DNA from: an uncultured Prevotella sp.
Lineage (GTDB): Bacteria; Bacteroidota; Bacteroidia; Bacteroidales; Bacteroidaceae
DNA: 23,253 bases
NCBI GenBank assembly: GCA_937889855.1
Contig: CALBYK010000380.1
Span: 1 to 23,253, forward strand
Reading direction: 5' to 3'
The notes under the pieces are model-generated. The model searched no databases and was not told where the DNA came from. It saw nothing but the letters and a program-made list of their open reading frames with translations. The position numbers were made by a program, and so were the translations under genes. Shown in pieces: positions 22,699 through 23,253 of this stretch (the first letter of the stretch is position 1; every line of letters starts with the position of its first letter).

Positions 22699-23118
22699 TT
22701 AGAAATTGACTATTGCCTCTATGGCCAGACGGTAGGAATCCAGCCCGAAGCCGCATATAACGCCAAGGCATGCGCACGATATCATTGAATGGTGGCGGAA
22801 TTCCTCACGCTTGTGCACATTGCTGATATGCACCTCCACAACAGGAGCCTTCAGGGAGCGTATGCAGTCCTGGAGGGCGATGCTCGTGTGGGTGTAGGCT
22901 CCGGCGTTGAGCACGATGCCGTCGACGGAGAACCCTACCTCCTGCATCTTGTCTATAAGGCAACCCTCTATATTGCTCTGGTAATAGTCTATCTCCACAT
23001 CGGGATATTGTGCGCGGAGCTTTACGAGATAGTCCTCGAAGGTGCTGCTGCCGTATATTCCCGGCTCACGTGTGCCGAGAAGGTTAAGGTTGGGGCCATT
23101 GATTATTTGTATTTTCAT
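22699..23118 (-). CDS. aroQ: Type II 3-dehydroquinate dehydratase
   Basis: Converts 3-dehydroquinate to 3-dehydroshikimate in the shikimate pathway, in the cytosol. The 139-residue protein has the family's usual length. The active site is intact: N10, R17 and the base Y22 in GPNLNLLGTREPGIYG, N71 and H77 in LNAGAYTHTS, H97 in EVHISN and R108. It is followed after 15 nt by the O-methyltransferase gene. The 135 nt to the window edge upstream show no convincing promoter. In other Bacteroidetes I recall aroQ close to xerD; here an envelope operon lies between them. Confidence 0.97.
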   Translation of the reverse strand: MKIQIINGPNLNLLGTREPGIYGSSTFEDYLVKLRAQYPDVEIDYYQSNIEGCLIDKMQEVGFSVDGIVLNAGAYTHTSIALQDCIRSLKAPVVEVHISNVHKREEFRHHSMISCACLGVICGFGLDSYRLAIEAIVNF

Positions 23119-23253
23119 AAATTGGAATGAAATTTTATGGTGGTTGGATGTGTCAAAATCTTAAATCATGCAGGCTATGACATCATTCGCAGATGCCATT
23201 GACTTTACCTGATTTTACTTTACACCTTTCTTGTTGTTTTACTAAAATGCTTC
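23119..23253. other. Gap upstream of aroQ to window end
   Basis: No gene, no TAnnTTTG element on the minus strand and no strong hairpin were seen in these 135 bases. The aroQ promoter either departs from the consensus or lies beyond the window. Confidence 0.4.

Overview
The window looks like a chromosomal segment of a Bacteroidales bacterium, most likely Prevotella or a close relative. Several things point there. Seven start regions carry an exact TAnnTTTG -7 element and three more carry near or additional matches, some with a TTG/TTTG -33 element about 20 nt upstream, and Shine-Dalgarno sites are poor. The gene order acpP-fabF-rnc is present. Lineage-typical families occur (HU-HIG with a 'smalltalk' microprotein, DUF4923, PCMD, calycin-like, and short 'Y-D/N-L/V-S-G' C-terminal modules). 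No rRNA, tRNA, CRISPR array, IS element or prophage was seen.

Layout. Bases 1-1177 (-): a DEAD-box RNA helicase cut by the left edge, with a TTG start and a structured leader. 4273-1562 (-): acpP, fabF and rnc, with a terminator-like hairpin between acpP and fabF and a canonical terminator after rnc. 4605-5634 (+): an HU-like DNA-binding protein with a 15-bp tandem repeat in its tail, then two overlapping membrane microproteins, then a long hairpin. 5704-8295 (+): a large MscS-family channel. 8496-10133 (+): a membrane-spanning TPR/AraC regulator whose 3' end overlaps that of a convergent secreted subtilase (12188-10113, -). 12427-14160 (+): an unrecognised secreted protein divergent from the subtilase.

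14425-15420 (+) and 17332-15524 (-): a polyprenyl-phosphate GT2 glycosyltransferase and a GT39/ArnT-like glycosyltransferase, tail to tail. 17555-19068 (+): a DUF4923 lipocalin-like secreted protein followed by xerD. 19284-21942 (+): a probable surface operon of a PCMD lipoprotein, a PorT-like outer-membrane barrel and a calycin-like protein. 23118-22051 (-): aroQ and an O-methyltransferase.

Functionally the window mixes core housekeeping (fatty-acid synthesis, RNA processing, shikimate pathway, chromosome dimer resolution) with envelope functions (mechanosensing, glycosylation, secretion cargo, surface lipoproteins). The least explained parts are the HU/microprotein operon, the acpP-fabF hairpin with two alternative registers, the structured helicase leader, and the subtilase/unknown secreted pair with similar C-terminal modules. 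I see no clear, complete new defence or biosynthetic system here; the HU/microprotein operon is the best candidate for something poorly described.
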